From the NCBI GenBank assembly GCA_937129505.1, contig CAKZNJ010000182.1, forward strand, positions 1 through 7,430: a DNA stretch of 7,430 nt, written 5' to 3'. Under the pieces are notes generated by a model. It did not search any database and was not told the origin of the DNA. It saw only the letters and a list, made by a program, of their open reading frames with translations. The position numbers and the translations under genes were made by a program. Origin of the DNA: an uncultured Anaerolineae bacterium (lineage in GTDB: Bacteria > Chloroflexota > Anaerolineae > Anaerolineales > UBA4823). Positions 5,883 to 7,430 of the stretch are shown here, one piece after another (position 1 is the stretch's first letter; the number at the start of each line of letters is the position of its first letter).

Positions 5883-5957
5883 CCAAAAATTAATAATTCT
5901 GTATAAGTCAAATTCACAAGCTTAGATTCGGGCAGACAACCTCCTTTCCTCGAGTCA

Positions 5958-6737
5958 TTAAGCGAGAACGATACGAATCCCCATTGCTTTAAATTCACTG
6001 ATCAATTCGCTAGGCAACAGATGATCGCTTACGATGGTGTGCACACTTGTTAGAGGGGCAAGTAGGACTGTCGATACACGCCCAAATTTCGTGTGATCCG
6101 CCACCAAAATAACTTCTCGTCCCATCTTTATGATAGCCCGGTCAGTATTGGTCTCAGGGATGTAATCATTTGTTAGACCTTGTTCTAAGTTAACTGCCCT
6201 TACACCGATAATCACCTTATCCACGTATACTTCACGAAGATTCTGTTCGGTAATGTGTCCGATAAACGAGAGCTCGCTTTTGCGAAACTCTCCCCCTAAG
6301 CTAATGACCTGGACAGGTGAGTTGGACGTCGCAAAAAGACTTATGACCGGCAAGGAATTGGTCAGCACCGTAATTGCACGATCAACCAAGTGGCGAGCTG
6401 CTTCAAGGACAGTAGTTCCGCTTCCCAAGAATATTGTCTCATCATCCTCAATTAACGCTGCAGCTGCAGCACCAATTCGCCGCTTTTCCTCTGCGCGATC
6501 ACTTTGGCGTTCAAAGATAGGCAATTCTGGAGGAGCTTTCTTGACCAAAATTGCCCCTCCATGGACGCGCTGGATTCTTCCTTGATTAGCTAGGATTTCT
6601 AAATCCCGTCGGGCGGTCGCCTTGCTGATTGAAAAAACGTCGCACAGGTCGTTAACCGTCACCCGTTTCTGGCGAGCGATCAATTGAACGATCTGCTCTT
6701 GTCGCTCCACGTTCGAAAGATTCTCAAAATCGCTCAT
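5958..6737 (-). CDS. DeoR/GlpR-family transcriptional repressor of sugar metabolism
   Basis: A 259-residue regulator of normal length for the family. Residues 10-62 form the DeoR helix-turn-helix: RQEQIVQLIARQKRVTVNDL, then ISKATARRDLEIL and QGRIQRVHGGAI. Residues 78-255 form the phosphosugar sensor domain, related to ribose-5-phosphate isomerase/acetyl-CoA transferase folds. Typical parts are EEKRRIGAAAAALI, FLGSGTT, VLTNSLPV, SLGGEFR and VADHTKFGRVS. DeoR proteins usually repress nearby sugar catabolism genes and release DNA on binding a phosphorylated intermediate. The ATG at 6737 has a weak ribosome site (GAAGCGAG) upstream. It leads the minus-strand transporter group, 87 bp before the binding-protein remnant, and diverges from the PfkB kinase. 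The AT-rich 140-bp gap upstream holds candidate promoters and repeats. The effector is probably the sugar phosphate made by that kinase; its identity is unknown. Confidence 0.93.
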   Translation of the reverse strand: MSDFENLSNVERQEQIVQLIARQKRVTVNDLCDVFSISKATARRDLEILANQGRIQRVHGGAILVKKAPPELPIFERQSDRAEEKRRIGAAAAALIEDDETIFLGSGTTVLEAARHLVDRAITVLTNSLPVISLFATSNSPVQVISLGGEFRKSELSFIGHITEQNLREVYVDKVIIGVRAVNLEQGLTNDYIPETNTDRAIIKMGREVILVADHTKFGRVSTVLLAPLTSVHTIVSDHLLPSELISEFKAMGIRIVLA

Positions 6738-6764
6738 ATACGCTCGCTTCTATGGTATAATCAC

Positions 6765-6782
6765 TCATAAATAAATCATAAA
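6765..6782 (+). repeat. Two TCATAAA direct repeats 11 bp apart, candidate DeoR operator
   Basis: TCATAAA occurs at 6765-6771 and 6776-6782, separated by TAAA. The 11-bp period is about one helical turn, which suits tandem binding by a DeoR protein. The repeats lie in the leader of the DeoR gene, below its likely promoter and upstream of the divergent kinase promoter. The region is AT-rich, so chance occurrence is possible. Confidence 0.35.
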
Positions 6783-6794
6783 GTACGACAATCA

Positions 6795-6823
6795 ATCACA
6801 TTAAACCATATAAATGATAAAAT
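6795..6823 (+). promoter_or_regulatory. Possible promoter of the PfkB kinase gene
   Basis: ATCACA (6795-6800, 4 of 6 to the -35 consensus), 17 bp, then TAAAAT (6818-6823, 5 of 6 to the -10). Transcription would begin near 6830, leaving a leader of about 48 nt before ATG 6878. It overlaps the minus-strand promoter almost completely. Confidence 0.35.
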
Positions 6824-6828
6824 TTCAA
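6800..6828 (-). promoter_or_regulatory. Probable promoter of the DeoR gene and transporter group
   Basis: On the minus strand TTGAAA (6828-6823) is followed by 17 bp and TTTAAT (6805-6800). This is a good sigma-70-type arrangement, about 62 bp before the ATG at 6737. The TCATAAA repeats lie just downstream, where a bound repressor would block it. Confidence 0.45.
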
Positions 6829-6877
6829 GAGGTTTTTTTGTTCCTTTTGATGGATTTTTCTTCCAAGGTTAGTGATA

Positions 6878-7430
6878 ATGGAAATATCAATCGATATCCT
6901 CGTCCCAGGCGAAATTAATCCCGACCTGATCCTCAGTGACCCTTACCTCCAACCCCGCTTCGAGCAGAAAGAAGTTTTAGTTCAAGATTTCGAAATGACT
7001 ATCGGTTCTTCTTCTGCGATCTTTGCCTGTGGAGCAGCGAGATTGGGGTTGAAAACAACCTTAATCGGCGTTGTCGGCGATGATCCCCTCGGGAAATTTA
7101 TGCAAGACTCCCTTTACAAACGAGGGGTAGATATTTCCGCGATCATTGTTGACCCTCAGAAAAAAACGGGACTCAGCGTGATCTTGAACCGCGGCACAGA
7201 TCGAGCCATCCTAACCTATTTGGGCTGTATTGCTGCCTTGGAGGAAAGCCAAATTCCTGATACTTTGCTCGCTCAAGCTCGACATCTTCATGTCTGCAGT
7301 GTTTTTTTGCAAAGCCGTTTACGCCCCAACTTGCCTACACTGTTTGAACGGGCTCGTTCCTTTGGGGTAACGATCTCCTTAGATACCAATTGGGACCCTT
7401 CCAACCGATGGGAAGGGATTTTGGATTTGC
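6878..7430 (+). CDS. PfkB-family carbohydrate kinase, 5' part
   Basis: The first 184 codons of a ribokinase/PfkB-type sugar kinase, cut by the right edge; full proteins have about 300-330 residues. It begins MEISIDILVPGEINPDLIL, the usual first strand. Then comes the PfkB signature 1 region, IGSSSAIFACGAARLGLKT and GVVGDDPLGKFMQDSL. A TGLSVILNRGTDRAILTYLG segment follows (substrate lid and phosphate region), then RHLHVCSVFLQ and SLDTNWDPSNRW. The ATP-binding C-terminal half with the GAGD catalytic motif lies off the window. AAGG (6865-6868) is 9 nt before ATG. It diverges from the DeoR gene across a 140-bp AT-rich gap and is probably co-regulated with the transporter and SIS genes. It likely phosphorylates the imported sugar, or the intermediate made by the SIS enzyme. 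The substrate cannot be told. Confidence 0.9.
   Translation, partial: MEISIDILVPGEINPDLILSDPYLQPRFEQKEVLVQDFEMTIGSSSAIFACGAARLGLKTTLIGVVGDDPLGKFMQDSLYKRGVDISAIIVDPQKKTGLSVILNRGTDRAILTYLGCIAALEESQIPDTLLAQARHLHVCSVFLQSRLRPNLPTLFERARSFGVTISLDTNWDPSNRWEGILDL

Noticed and set aside
6756..6761. TATAAT on the plus strand as promoter of the PfkB gene
   Set aside because: No -35 hexamer stands 16-18 bp upstream, and it would give a leader over 100 nt. The ATCACA/TAAAAT pair is better placed.

Overview
The window carries two head-on blocks of genes, plus the start of a divergent gene at the right edge. There are no RNA genes, insertion sequences or CRISPR arrays. The composition is mid-GC on the left and visibly more AT-rich in the transporter part (about 4400-5950). 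The Ala/Pro/Glu/Thr-rich linker behind a lipobox, the FCD-type GntR regulator and the sugar ABC/SIS/PfkB gene set suggest a Chloroflexota (Anaerolineae-like) bacterium. That is inference from style only; no marker gene is present.

Left block, + strand, 1-3268: a cyclase-family metallohydrolase (3' end only), a MoaD/ThiS-like ubiquitin-fold protein, a stand-alone N-terminal (ATP-binding) domain of PEP synthase, a P-loop protein of HPr-kinase type, and a GntR/FCD repressor. The first four are tightly spaced (17 bp, 1-base overlap, 21 bp) and look like one transcript. The regulator follows after 70 bp that contain an imperfect palindrome. The combination of a sulfur-carrier/ubiquitin-like protein with two phosphotransfer domains is not a pathway I recognise. 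It is the best candidate here for an undescribed system; split PEP-synthase-like enzymes such as phenylphosphate synthase are the nearest known parallel.

A 10-12 bp GC-rich hairpin at 3280-3312 sits between the two convergent blocks and probably terminates transcription from both sides.

Right block, - strand, 6737 down to 3344: a DeoR-family repressor, a damaged sugar-binding lipoprotein gene, the last 36 or so codons of a MalF-type permease, an intact MalG-type permease and a SIS-domain sugar-phosphate isomerase/deaminase. A PfkB sugar kinase diverges on the + strand from 6878 and runs off the window. Together these form a typical sugar or amino-sugar uptake and catabolism locus: import, phosphorylation by PfkB, isomerisation or deamination by the SIS enzyme, control by DeoR.

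The main anomaly is in the transporter. An internal deletion joins the first ~155 codons of the binding-protein gene, out of frame, to the C-terminal end of MalF. The binding-protein start codon also appears to have changed from ATG to ATT behind a perfect Shine-Dalgarno. As written the importer cannot work, although its neighbours are intact.
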